From Asanoa sp. WMMD1127 (GTDB lineage Bacteria > Actinomycetota > Actinomycetes > Mycobacteriales > Micromonosporaceae): a DNA stretch of 64,000 nucleotides. The stretch is from positions 1,178,001 to 1,242,000 of the forward strand of contig NZ_JARUBP010000001.1 of the NCBI RefSeq assembly GCF_029626225.1. The letters run 5' to 3'. A program made the translations under genes and the position numbers. How positions within the stretch are numbered: the stretch's first letter is position 1; every line of letters starts with the position of its first letter. The notes beneath the pieces were generated by a model, which saw nothing but the letters and a program-made list of their open reading frames with translations, was not told where the DNA came from and did no database searches. Positions 24,286 to 32,742 of this stretch are shown one piece after another.

Positions 24286-25281
24286 CTACGCGCCGCCGAC
24301 GGTGGCTGGAACCTCGGGGAAGTGGCATGCGCTCGGATGCCCGACGCCGATCCGGTCGATCAACGCGGGCGCTTCCTGCGCGCACACATCCTGAGCCTTC
24401 CAGCACCGGGTGCGGAACCGACAACCGGACGGTGGGTTACTCGGACTGGGTACGTCTCCGGCCAGCGTGATCCGCTCACGCTCGTCCCGTCCGGTCGGGT
24501 CCGGCACCGGGATCGCCGACAGCAGCGCCTGGGTGTAGGGGTGGGTGGGCGCGGTGAAGATGTCGGCCCGGGTGCCGGTTTCCACGATGGAACCCAGGTA
24601 CATCACCGCGACCCGGTGCGAGATGTGCCGCACCACCGACAGGTTGTGCGAGATGAACACGTACGCGAGCCCGAGCCGGTCCTGCAGCCCACGGAGCTGG
24701 TTGATGACCTGGGCCTGCACCGAGACGTCCAGCGCGCTGACCGGCTCGTCGAGCACCAGCAGCCGCGGGTCCAGGGCGAGCGCCCGGGCCAGCCCGATGC
24801 GCTGCCGCTGCCCGCCCGAGAACTCGTGCGAGTAGCGCCGGGAGTGCTCCGGCCGCAGCCCGACCAGCTCCAGTAGCTCGCGGACCCGGTCGGCGCCCCC
24901 GTCGGCGTAGCGGCCCTGCACCCGCAACGGCTCGGCGACGATCTCCTGGACGGTCATCCGCGGCGACAGCGACGCGTAGGGGTCCTGGAACATGATCTGG
25001 ATCGCCCGCCGCTTGGCCCGCAGTTCGCGCTGTGACAGCGTGGCCAGGTCGGCGCCCTCGAACATGATCTTCCCGGCGGTCGGCTCGAGCAGCCGGACCA
25101 GCAACCGCCCGGTCGTCGACTTGCCGCAGCCGGACTCACCGACCAGGCTCAGCGTCTCGCCGGTGTCCAGCTCGAGGTCGACACCGTCGACGGCCCGGAT
25201 CTCGCCGACCTGCCGCCGGAACACGCCGCGCCGGATCGGGAAGTGCTTGCTGAGCCCTTCGACCTTGAGCAGGTTCGTCAT
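24286..25281 (-). CDS. Oligopeptide-type ABC transporter ATP-binding protein (DppF/OppF-like)
   Basis: 331 residues. Walker [12 protein letters not shown]-loop FQDPYASL, signature SGGQRQR, Walker [13 protein letters not shown] and switch histidine SHNL. After the ATPase domain comes the oligopeptide-type C-terminal extension with [14 protein letters not shown], a cysteine cluster that often binds an iron-sulfur centre in this family. It powers import together with the second ATPase. ATGA overlap with the upstream ATPase gene. Confidence 0.93.
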   Translation of the reverse strand: MTNLLKVEGLSKHFPIRRGVFRRQVGEIRAVDGVDLELDTGETLSLVGESGCGKSTTGRLLVRLLEPTAGKIMFEGADLATLSQRELRAKRRAIQIMFQDPYASLSPRMTVQEIVAEPLRVQGRYADGGADRVRELLELVGLRPEHSRRYSHEFSGGQRQRIGLARALALDPRLLVLDEPVSALDVSVQAQVINQLRGLQDRLGLAYVFISHNLSVVRHISHRVAVMYLGSIVETGTRADIFTAPTHPYTQALLSAIPVPDPTGRDERERITLAGDVPSPSNPPSGCRFRTRCWKAQDVCAQEAPALIDRIGVGHPSACHFPEVPATVGGA

Positions 25282-26312
25282 GAGGTCACCGCCAGCTCCT
25301 CGTGGAAATGACAGGCGCTCCGCCGGCCTCCACCGATCTCGAACAACGGCGGCCGGTCGGTCTCGCAGACCTCCCGTGCCATCGGGCACCGGGGATGGAA
25401 CGCGCACCCGGCCGGCGGATCGGCCATATTGGGCGGGTTGCCGGGGATCGGGTCGAGCTGGTCGACGTCGACGTCCATCCGCGGCAGGCTGGCCAACAGC
25501 CCCTTCGTGTAGGGGTGCCGCGGCTCCGCGAACAGCTCCCCGACGCCCGCGGTCTCGACGACCCGGCCGGCGTACATGACCACCACGCGGTCGGCCAGCT
25601 CGGCCACGATGCCCAGGTCGTGGGTGATCAGGATGGTCGCCGCCCCGGTCTCCGCCTGCGCCTTCTTGAGCAGCGCGAGCACCTGGGCCTGGATCGTCAC
25701 GTCGAGCGCCGTGGTCGGCTCGTCCGCGATGATCAGATCCGGGTCGTTGGCGATCGCCATCGCGATCATCGCGCGCTGGCGCATGCCGCCGGAGAACTCG
25801 TGTGGGTACTGCTTGACCCGCTGCGCCGGGTCGGGCACGCCGACCAGCCGGAGCAGCTCGATCGCCCGTTGCCACGCGGCCTTCTTGTCGGGCTTGCGCT
25901 GGTGCAGCACCACCGCTTCGGCCACCTGCGCCCCGACCGACATCACCGGGTTCAGGGCGGTCATCGGGTCCTGGAAGATCATCCCGACCGGACCACCGCG
26001 GATCTTGCGAAGTTCCGAGGCGGAGAGCGTACGCAGGTCGGTGTCCCGGAAAGCGATCGCGTCGGCCTTGACCGTCGCCGCCTTGCCGAGCAGCCGCAGC
26101 ACGGACATCGCGGTCACGGTCTTGCCCGACCCGGATTCGCCGACGATCGCGACGATCTCACCCGGCGCCACCGCCAGACTGACGTCGGTAACGGCGTGCA
26201 CGACCCCGTCCGCGGTGCGGAACTCCACGCTCAACCCGTCAATGCGAAGCAACGGTCCGTTGCTGACGCTTTCCGCATAGGAACGGCCCGTTCCTAACGT
26301 CTGGCCGCTCAT
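25278..26312 (-). CDS. Oligopeptide-type ABC transporter ATP-binding protein (DppD/OppD-like)
   Basis: 344 residues. Walker [12 protein letters not shown]-loop [10 protein letters not shown], signature SGGMRQR, Walker [14 protein letters not shown] and switch histidine THDLG. The C-terminal extension contains [14 protein letters not shown], the four-cysteine type region of this family. ATG at 26312 overlaps the permease stop (ATGA), and its own stop overlaps the next ATPase start. All transport genes are therefore translated as a chain. Confidence 0.93.
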   Translation of the reverse strand: MSGQTLGTGRSYAESVSNGPLLRIDGLSVEFRTADGVVHAVTDVSLAVAPGEIVAIVGESGSGKTVTAMSVLRLLGKAATVKADAIAFRDTDLRTLSASELRKIRGGPVGMIFQDPMTALNPVMSVGAQVAEAVVLHQRKPDKKAAWQRAIELLRLVGVPDPAQRVKQYPHEFSGGMRQRAMIAMAIANDPDLIIADEPTTALDVTIQAQVLALLKKAQAETGAATILITHDLGIVAELADRVVVMYAGRVVETAGVGELFAEPRHPYTKGLLASLPRMDVDVDQLDPIPGNPPNMADPPAGCAFHPRCPMAREVCETDRPPLFEIGGGRRSACHFHEELAVTS

Positions 26313-27187
26313 GACGCCGACCTCGGGTCGACCGCGTCGCGCAGGCCGTCGCCGATGAAGTTGACGGCCAGCACCGTCAGCGCCACCGCGATGCCCGGCG
26401 ACAGCCAGAGCCACGGCTCGCTGCGGATCACCGTCAGGCTCTGCGCGTCGGTGAGCATGTTGCCCCAGCTCGCCGCCGGCGGCTGCACGCCCAGGCCGAG
26501 GAACGACAGCGTGGCCTCCAGGGCGATCGCCTGCGCGACCGCGAGCGTGGCGACGACGCTGACCGGGGGCAGCGCTGCCGGGATGATGTGCTTGCGCATC
26601 AACCACAGTGGACCGGCGCCGGTGGCCCGGGAGGCGAGCACGAACTCCTGCTCGCGCAGGGAGAGCGTGACACCGCGAACGATCCGGCCGCAGACCGGCC
26701 ACTGGAAGAGCCCGATCGCGATCACCATGGTCAGCACGCTGGGGCCGAGGATGCCGGCCACCACGACGATGACGACGAGCGACGGGAACGACAGGAACAC
26801 GTCGGCCAGCCGCATCACCAGCCCGTCGACCCAGCCGCCGAGCAGGCCCGCGATCGCGCCGAGCAGCGTGCCGACGACCACCGCGATGGCGGCCGAGGCG
26901 ATGCCGACGCCGAGCGAGATCCGGCCGGCGAAGAGCAGGCGGGACAGCACGTCGCGGCCGGTCGAGTCGGTGCCCAGCAGGTGGTCGCCGGACGGGCCGG
27001 AGCGGGCGTTGAGCAGGTCGATCGCGTTGGGGTCGTGGCCGGACAGCGGCCGCGCGAAGATGGCGGCGAGCACGACCAGCAGGATGAACACGATGCTGAC
27101 CAGCGCCGCGGGATGCTTGCGGAAGCGGCGCAGGGCGGCCGCGGCCGGTGAGCGCCCGGCCGGCGCCGCGACCGTGGTTGCGGTCAT
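26309..27187 (-). CDS. ABC transporter permease (DppC-like)
   Basis: 292 residues. One N-terminal helix (LVSIVFILLVVLAAIFA) and then the outer loop with DHLLGTDSTGRDVLSRLLFAGR, typical of DppC/OppC. The five-helix permease core carries the EAA loop (FVLASRATGAGPLWLMRKHIIP). It forms the membrane channel with the DppB-like protein. ATG at 27187 overlaps the DppB-like stop. Confidence 0.92.
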   Translation of the reverse strand: MTATTVAAPAGRSPAAAALRRFRKHPAALVSIVFILLVVLAAIFARPLSGHDPNAIDLLNARSGPSGDHLLGTDSTGRDVLSRLLFAGRISLGVGIASAAIAVVVGTLLGAIAGLLGGWVDGLVMRLADVFLSFPSLVVIVVVAGILGPSVLTMVIAIGLFQWPVCGRIVRGVTLSLREQEFVLASRATGAGPLWLMRKHIIPAALPPVSVVATLAVAQAIALEATLSFLGLGVQPPAASWGNMLTDAQSLTVIRSEPWLWLSPGIAVALTVLAVNFIGDGLRDAVDPRSAS

Positions 27188-28143
27188 CGCAGCCTCACTC
27201 TCGGGTCGACGACGGTGTAGAGCACGTCGGCGAGCAGGTTCGACGCCAGCACCAGGATCGCGATCAGCAGGGCGAACCCGACGATCACCGAATAGTCGTG
27301 CTGGTTGACCGAGCTGACCGCGAGCTGGCCCATGCCCGGCCAGGCGAAGACCTGCTCGATGACCACCGCGCCGGCGAGCAGCTGCGGCAGGTTGGTGGCG
27401 ATGACGGTGAGCACGGGGATCAGCGAGTTGCGGAACGCGTGGCGGAGCACGACCCGGCGCGGCGGGGCGCCCTTGGCGTTGGCGGTGCGCACGTAGTCGG
27501 CGTTCAACTCGGTGATCATGCTGCTGCGCACGTACCGCATGAATGGTCCGGAGTTGCCGAAGCCGAGGATGACGGCCGGCAGCACGAGATGGTGCAGGGT
27601 GTTCAGCAGGCTCGGGTTGGTCGGATCGGAGATGCCCGACGACGGGAACCACTGGAACTTCAGCGTGAACACGTAGATCACGATGAGCGCCACGAAGAAC
27701 ACCGGAATGGAGACGGAGCCCAGGCTGACCACGGTCGCGCCGTAGTCGAGCCACGAGTTGCGCCGGCGGGCGGCCAGGATGCCGAGCGGGAACGCGATCA
27801 GCAGCGAGATCAGCAGGCCGACGCCCATCAGCTCGACGGTCGGACCGACCCGCTCGCCCAGCACCTCGGTGACCGGACGCCCGTTGAGCAGCGAGTAGCC
27901 GAGGTCGCCCTGCAGCGCGTTGGTCAGCCAGTGCCAGTACTGCACCGGCAGCGACTGGTCGAGACCCAGCTCCGCGCGCTTCTGCGCGATGAACTCGGCG
28001 CTGCCGGAGTTCAGCTGGTCGGCCGGGATCTGCATGGCGATCGGGTCACCCGGCGTCTTGTGGACGAGAGCGAAGATCGCGATGGTGATCAGGAAGAACA
28101 CCAGCACGTTGATCGACAGTCGCCGGACCAGGAAAGCGGCCAA
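27184..28143 (-). CDS. ABC transporter permease (DppB-like)
   Basis: About 319 residues. N-terminal helix INVLVFFLITIAIFALVHKTPGDPI and LGLDQSLPVQYWHWLTNALQGDLGYSL are classical for DppB/OppB. The EAA loop is DYVRTANAKGAPPRRVVLRHAFRNSL. I prefer the TTG at 28143, seven bases after GGAGG. An upstream ATG at 28179 has no ribosome site and lies inside the stem of a strong hairpin. First permease gene after the binding-protein gene. Confidence 0.9.
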   Translation of the reverse strand: MAAFLVRRLSINVLVFFLITIAIFALVHKTPGDPIAMQIPADQLNSGSAEFIAQKRAELGLDQSLPVQYWHWLTNALQGDLGYSLLNGRPVTEVLGERVGPTVELMGVGLLISLLIAFPLGILAARRRNSWLDYGATVVSLGSVSIPVFFVALIVIYVFTLKFQWFPSSGISDPTNPSLLNTLHHLVLPAVILGFGNSGPFMRYVRSSMITELNADYVRTANAKGAPPRRVVLRHAFRNSLIPVLTVIATNLPQLLAGAVVIEQVFAWPGMGQLAVSSVNQHDYSVIVGFALLIAILVLASNLLADVLYTVVDPRVRLR

Positions 28144-28175
28144 CGCCAACCCTCCTCTCGAACTCGTTGGGCGGA

Positions 28176-28215
28176 CCATGATCGGGCCGGTCGCCGTTGA
28201 CCGGCCCGATCATGG
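28176..28215. terminator. 17-bp perfect stem-loop between binding-protein and permease genes
   Basis: Arms 28176-28192 and 28199-28215 pair perfectly over 17 bases around a six-base loop. There is no T tract. It lies ten bases after the binding-protein stop. Such hairpins commonly protect or partly terminate mRNA so that binding protein is made in excess over the membrane proteins. Confidence 0.8.
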
Positions 28216-28224
28216 CGCTGTGGG

Positions 28225-29838
28225 TCAGCCAGTGATCGTCCAGCTCGCCGGGTCCCAGAACAAGGTGTCCTGCGAACCGGGGGCCTGGAAGCCCTGCACC
28301 TTCTTGTTGACGGCCCAGAGGCCGTACGGCGAGTAGAGCCACATCAGGTCGGCCTGCTCGTTCTCGAGCTTCGCGGCCTGGTCGTAGAGCGCCTTGCGCT
28401 GCGCCTCGTCGGCGGTCGAGTTGGCCTCCGCCATCAACGTGTCCAGCTGCTCGTTGCAGAAGAAGTTGATGTTGCCGCCGGCCGGGTAGGCGTTGGCGCA
28501 GGCGGTGATGCCGTTGATCGTCGACGAGTCCACCGCGTAGTTGCCGCCGCCGTAGAGGACCATGTCGTAGGTCTTCTCGGTGTAGGTCTTCGGGATCTCC
28601 GCGGCCTGGATGTTGACCAGCTTGACCTTCACGCCGACGGCCGCCAGCTGGTTCTGCACGATGGTCGAGGTGGCGTCCCGGTCCCGCTGCCCGTGCACCC
28701 ACTGCAGCTGGATCTCGCGGTTGCTGTCCCAGCCCGCCTCGGCCAGCAGCTGCTTGGCCTTCTCGACGTCCTGGGCATAGTCGTTGAGGCCCGCCGGCTC
28801 GTTGGCCTTGGCGAAGTTCGAGAGCCGGACCTCGGCCTTGCCCGCGAGCACGGTCTCGACGATCTGCTTGCGGTCGAGGGCGTAGAGGAACGCCTGGCGA
28901 ACCTTGACGTCCTTGAAGTACGGCTTCGACTGGTTGAGCGCAATCCGCACGAAACCGGCGCCCGGCTTCTCCTGCGTGGTCACGTTCTGGAAGCCGGCCA
29001 CGGTCTCGAGGTCGGTCGGCGAGTACGACGCGATGTCGATGCCGCCGTTGCCGAGCTGGGCCGTGGCGTTGTCGGACGTCATCGGCTTGAGGTAGACGTC
29101 CTTGATCTTCGCCGGGTTGCGGTAGTTGCTGTTGGCCGTGACGTGCACGTACTGGTTCGTCTTGTACTCGACGAAGGTGTACGGGCCCATGCCGACCGTC
29201 GGCTTGCGGAAGAACGCGTTCTTGGCGACCGACTCCGGCGCGTCCTTGCCCAGGATGTGCTCAGGCAGGATCCACACGGTGCCGATCAGGGCCAGCAGGC
29301 CGAAGTTCGGCTTGGCGGCCTTGATGACGAACGTGTTGTCGTCGGGGGCGGAGAAGCCGGAGATGCTCGACGCCTTGCCGGAGGTGAAGTCGGTGACGCC
29401 CGCGACACCGGCGTAGTTGCCGGCGGTCGTGCTGGTGGTCTTGGGGTTCGCCATCAGGTTGTAGGTGAACAGCACGTCCTTAGAGGTGAACGGCGTGCCG
29501 TCACTCCACTTCTGGCCCGCGCGGAGCTTGAAGGTGAACGTCGTGGCGTCCGGCGACACCTCGTAGCTCTCGGCCAGCCGCGGCTGGAGCTTGTAACTGG
29601 GGTCGACGCCGAGCAGGCCTTCGTAGATGAAGGACATGACCTGGCCGTCGGGGCCGCTGACCGGCGCGAGCGGGCTGAACACGCCCGCCGGCTCCTGGTA
29701 GAGGTACATGTTGAGGGCGCGGCTCGCGGCGTTGCCCGTGTTGCCGCTGGAGTCGGTCGACGGCCCGGTGCAGCCGGCGACCGCGAGGGTGGCGACGGTC
29801 AGCCCGACGACTGCCGCTCGTATCCGGTTTCTGAACAT
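28225..29838 (-). CDS. Substrate-binding lipoprotein of the ABC importer (SBP family 5)
   Basis: 537 residues. Lipoprotein signal with lipobox VAGC (Cys about 22), then the family 5 fold: PLAPVSGPDGQVMSFIYEGLLGVD, LAESYEVSPDATTFTFKLRAGQKWSDGTPFTSKDVLFTY, FFRKPTVGMGPYTFVEY, VRQAFLYALDRKQIVE and KAKQLLAEAGWD. It captures a peptide-like or similar solute outside the membrane and delivers it to the permease pair. Substrate is not readable from sequence. Ribosome site GAGAGG. It starts 25 bases after the FAH gene in the same unit. Confidence 0.93.
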   Translation of the reverse strand: MFRNRIRAAVVGLTVATLAVAGCTGPSTDSSGNTGNAASRALNMYLYQEPAGVFSPLAPVSGPDGQVMSFIYEGLLGVDPSYKLQPRLAESYEVSPDATTFTFKLRAGQKWSDGTPFTSKDVLFTYNLMANPKTTSTTAGNYAGVAGVTDFTSGKASSISGFSAPDDNTFVIKAAKPNFGLLALIGTVWILPEHILGKDAPESVAKNAFFRKPTVGMGPYTFVEYKTNQYVHVTANSNYRNPAKIKDVYLKPMTSDNATAQLGNGGIDIASYSPTDLETVAGFQNVTTQEKPGAGFVRIALNQSKPYFKDVKVRQAFLYALDRKQIVETVLAGKAEVRLSNFAKANEPAGLNDYAQDVEKAKQLLAEAGWDSNREIQLQWVHGQRDRDATSTIVQNQLAAVGVKVKLVNIQAAEIPKTYTEKTYDMVLYGGGNYAVDSSTINGITACANAYPAGGNINFFCNEQLDTLMAEANSTADEAQRKALYDQAAKLENEQADLMWLYSPYGLWAVNKKVQGFQAPGSQDTLFWDPASWTITG

Positions 29839-29863
29839 GGTGGACCTCTCAGTGGGGGGTGTC

Positions 29864-30709
29864 TTAAGCCACCGTGTTGCGGAGTTGGCCCAGCTGGCCG
29901 ACGACGACGGTCATCACGTCGCCGGCCGTCAGGAACTCACCCGTCGCGGCGCCCACGCCGGACGGCGTACCGGTGAGGATCACGTCACCGGGCTCGAGGG
30001 TCATCAGTCGTGACGCGTGCGCTACCAGCTCCGCCACGCTGAAGATCATGTCCTTTGTAGAACCTGATTGCTTCGTCACCCCGTTGACGTCGAGGTGAAT
30101 CGAGAGGGCTTGCGGGTCGGGCACCTCGTCGGCGGTGACCAGCCAGGGTCCGAGCGGCGCGAAGCCGTCGAGCCACTTGCCGGCCAGCCAGTCGAAGAAC
30201 CAGACCATCTTGTCGTCGGTGTCCCGCGGGAAGCCGTAGTCGACCGAGCGGGCCGAGACGTCGTTGGAGGTCATGTAACCGGCGACCGCGTCGAGCGCGT
30301 CCGCCTCGGCGATGTCGCGCACCCGGCGGCCGATCACGACCGCCAGCTCCGCCTCCCAGTCGACCTCGGTGCTGACCGACGGGAACGGGATCGCCGCGCC
30401 CGGGCCGACGATGGAGGTCGGCGGCTTGAGGAACAGCCGCGGGCTGAGCCGCGACTTTTCCAGGGGCTCGCCACCGGTCTCGGTGACGTGGTCCTGGTAG
30501 TTGGCGGCCGCGGCGAGCAGCTTGCCGGGCCGCAGCAGCGGGGCCAGCAGCTCGACGTCGGCCAGCGCGATGTCGAGCCGTTCCGTGTCGCCGGTCCGCC
30601 CGGCCAGGTAACCCTCGAGGTCACCGTCGCCGAACTCGAGCACCCGGTCGTCGTCGGTCAACCGGCCGTGTCGGACCTCGCCGGCGCGGCGGTAGGTGAC
30701 GAGTCGCAT
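29864..30709 (-). CDS. Fumarylacetoacetate-hydrolase family enzyme
   Basis: 281 residues. The FAH core starts near GKLLAAAANYQDHVTE. The metal ligands lie in STEVDWEAELAVVIG (Glu-x-Glu) and in the YMTSNDVSARSVDYG segment (Asp). GSTKDMIFSVAELVAHAS and PGDVILTGTPSGVG complete the family pattern. Members cleave C-C bonds of acylpyruvates, decarboxylate or hydrate oxo-acids. Within this cluster it probably handles an oxo-acid formed after oxidation and deamination. It follows a Gfo/Idh gene by six bases. Confidence 0.9.
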   Translation of the reverse strand: MRLVTYRRAGEVRHGRLTDDDRVLEFGDGDLEGYLAGRTGDTERLDIALADVELLAPLLRPGKLLAAAANYQDHVTETGGEPLEKSRLSPRLFLKPPTSIVGPGAAIPFPSVSTEVDWEAELAVVIGRRVRDIAEADALDAVAGYMTSNDVSARSVDYGFPRDTDDKMVWFFDWLAGKWLDGFAPLGPWLVTADEVPDPQALSIHLDVNGVTKQSGSTKDMIFSVAELVAHASRLMTLEPGDVILTGTPSGVGAATGEFLTAGDVMTVVVGQLGQLRNTVA

Positions 30710-30715
30710 CGTTGC

Positions 30716-31588
30716 TCACTCCCCTGTCTCGACCGGCGCACCGGTCTCCAGCGACCGCTGCGCGGCCTCGATCACGCGCTGCGCCTGCACCGCGTCGTGC
30801 GGGCCGAGCGCCGCCCGGCCGGTGGCGATGCCCGCCGCCAGCACGTCGAGCAGCACGTCGACCGTTCCCGGGCCGGTCCACACAGGACCGTTCGTGTCAG
30901 TGGTGCGGACCTGCAGCGCGGGCTTGCGGACGTCGACGGCGAGCACGCCGTGGGATCCGCTGATCCGGTAGCGGTGCACCGCGAGGCCACCCGGCGGAAC
31001 GTCGCGCAGCGCCGGCACCCGGCCGCAGACGACCGTGCTGGTGACGCCGTGGTCGTGGTCGAGCAGCAGGGTGACCAGGTCCGGCGAGCCGGTCGCGTGC
31101 ACCCGGCGGACCTCGAGGCCGAGCAGCGCCCGCAGCACGTCGACCGGGTAGAGGCCGAAGTTGACCAGCTCTCCGCTCGGCGCCGGGTCGCCGCCCGCCA
31201 CCACGAAGTCGCACTGCACGTTCCACGGCAGGCCGACCCGACCGGCCCGGACCGCGCCGATGGCACTGCGGAGCGCGGCGTTGAAGCGTTGATGGTGCGC
31301 CGGCACGACGACCACGCCGTGCTCGGCGGCCAGCCGCTCGATCTCCTCCGCCTCGGCCAGCGTCGCCGCCAGCGGCTTGTCGGCCAGCACGTGCTTGCCG
31401 GCCCGCACGGCGTCGGCGACGGCCTTGCCCCGCTCGGCCAGTGGCAGCGCGATGCTCCAGACGTCGGCGTCGTCGGGGTTGTCGACGAGCGCGAACGCGC
31501 TGTGCCGCTGGAAGGCCGGCGCGTACATGGAGCTCTGGTGGTCCTGGGTGCCGATGCCGGCGTTGCCGACCAGTGCCACGCGGATCAT
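30716..31588 (-). CDS. Gfo/Idh/MocA family oxidoreductase, short form
   Basis: 290 residues, shorter than typical members. An N-terminal Rossmann fold (MIRVALVGNAGIGT; glycine motif slightly altered), the lysine motif AGKHVLADKPLA, and a C-terminal alpha/beta domain with NFGLYPVDVLRALLG. The short Rossmann part lacks the usual second beta-alpha unit length. NAD(P)-dependent oxidation or epimerisation of a sugar or cyclitol-like alcohol is the family activity. The ATG overlaps the stop of the longer paralogue, so they may work in sequence on one compound. Confidence 0.85.
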   Translation of the reverse strand: MIRVALVGNAGIGTQDHQSSMYAPAFQRHSAFALVDNPDDADVWSIALPLAERGKAVADAVRAGKHVLADKPLAATLAEAEEIERLAAEHGVVVVPAHHQRFNAALRSAIGAVRAGRVGLPWNVQCDFVVAGGDPAPSGELVNFGLYPVDVLRALLGLEVRRVHATGSPDLVTLLLDHDHGVTSTVVCGRVPALRDVPPGGLAVHRYRISGSHGVLAVDVRKPALQVRTTDTNGPVWTGPGTVDVLLDVLAAGIATGRAALGPHDAVQAQRVIEAAQRSLETGAPVETGE

Positions 31589-32577
31589 GCCGCCACCGCC
31601 ACGGGCTGGCCGGTCGCGATGGACTCCTCGACCGCGACGCCGAGGCGGACCGCCCGCACCGCGTCGGCGACCGGCATCGCCGGCGGCGCTCCACCGATCG
31701 CGTCGAGCCAGGCACCGAGTTGAGCGGCGAAGCCGTTGCCGCCGGCGGCCGGCAGCGCGGCCGTGCCACTCTCGCCGAACACCAGGGACGCCTCGCCGTC
31801 CCAGCCCTGCTCGACGATTCCCGCCGTGCCGGTCACCAGCAGCTCACGCTGCGCGATCGAACCCGGGCGGTGGGCCCGGCTCATCTCGCAGACCGCGGTC
31901 GTGCCGTCGGCGTAGGTCACCACCATCTCCAGGTAGTCGTAGATGCGCAGCTCCGCCGCGGTCTGCTTGCGGCCGCGGGCGAAGACGGTCGCCGGCTCGG
32001 CGCCGAGCCACCAGGTGGCCAGATCGAGCAGGTGTACGCCGTTGTGCAGCGCGTGCCCGCCCGACCGCGCGGGGTCACCGACCCACGCGCTCCAGTCGGG
32101 CCAGATCCAGCCGCCGAGAATGGCCAGGCGGACCAACTTCGGGCGCCCGATCGCGCCGGAGTCGATGGTCGCCTTGACCGCCCGGCCGTAGTCGTAGAAG
32201 CGGTGCGTGTGCGCGGCGACCAGCACCCGGCCGGCCTCGTCGAACGCGGCCGCCAGGCTTTCGGCGTCGGCGACCGTGGTGGCCAACGGCTTCTCCACCA
32301 ACAGGTGCTTGCCGGCCGCGGCCACCCGCAGCCCGATCGGCGCGTGGGTGTCGTTGGGAGTGCAGAGGATGACCGCGTCGACGCCCGGCCAGGCGAGCGC
32401 GGTGTCGAGGTCGGTTGCTTGCCGGATGCCGCCCTGCTTGCGGGCGAACGCCGCGGCGCGGCCCGGGTCGGCGTCGACGATCCCGACGAGCTCGGCCCGC
32501 GGGTCGGCACCGATCGCACCGCTGTGCGCGTCGGCGATGAAGCCGGCGCCCACCAGCACGATCCCGGTCCGATCCAT
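31585..32577 (-). CDS. Gfo/Idh/MocA family oxidoreductase
   Basis: 330 residues. Rossmann motif IVLVGAGFIADAHSGAI, CTPNDTHAPIGLRVAAAGKHLLVEKPLA with the catalytic lysine of the EKP motif, and the C-terminal GGHALHNGVHLLDLATWWLG with the conserved H-x3-H helix. NAD(P)-dependent dehydrogenase of sugars, inositols or amino-sugar-like alcohols. The ATG at 32577 has GGGGAGG upstream. It is the first gene of the nine-gene unit that carries the importer and the IclR gene; the operator at 32596-32614 lies just upstream. Confidence 0.9.
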   Translation of the reverse strand: MDRTGIVLVGAGFIADAHSGAIGADPRAELVGIVDADPGRAAAFARKQGGIRQATDLDTALAWPGVDAVILCTPNDTHAPIGLRVAAAGKHLLVEKPLATTVADAESLAAAFDEAGRVLVAAHTHRFYDYGRAVKATIDSGAIGRPKLVRLAILGGWIWPDWSAWVGDPARSGGHALHNGVHLLDLATWWLGAEPATVFARGRKQTAAELRIYDYLEMVVTYADGTTAVCEMSRAHRPGSIAQRELLVTGTAGIVEQGWDGEASLVFGESGTAALPAAGGNGFAAQLGAWLDAIGGAPPAMPVADAVRAVRLGVAVEESIATGQPVAVAA

Positions 32578-32595
32578 CGGCGTGACCTCCCCAGG

Positions 32596-32614
32596 CACGG
32601 AACGATGTTTCATG
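32596..32614. promoter_or_regulatory. IclR-type operator of the Gfo/Idh-ABC-iclR unit
   Basis: CACGGAA, five bases, TTTCATG, a one-mismatch-per-arm version of the cluster palindrome. It ends 19 bases before the start codon and just precedes the GGGGAGG ribosome site, so it overlaps the likely promoter. Binding here would give feedback control of the importer and regulator genes. Confidence 0.65.
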
Positions 32615-32666
32615 TTCGGTCATCCTGTGGTCGGCGGGGAGCCCTGTCAAGGTCGCATGTGTAAAA

Positions 32667-32707
32667 CATGGAACGCCTTGCCATGTCGATGAGGGTTGTT
32701 CTAGCGT
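32667..32707 (+). promoter_or_regulatory. IclR-type operator and promoter of the aminotransferase gene
   Basis: Operator CATGGAA-N5-TGCCATG at 32667-32685. A -35-like TTGCCA (32678-32683) lies within it, and an 18-base spacer leads to a -10-like TAGCGT (32702-32707). The operator therefore overlaps the -35 element, which fits repression. The ATG is at 32743 with GAGGT upstream. Confidence 0.6.
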
Positions 32708-32742
32708 CGGCTCCGCCAGCCCAACTGGATACGAGGTCGCTC

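Noticed and set aside
24580-24592. TTCCA-N3-TGGAA palindrome
   Set aside because: It lies inside the ATPase coding sequence, has the half-sites in the opposite order and a three-base spacer, so it is not a copy of the cluster operator.
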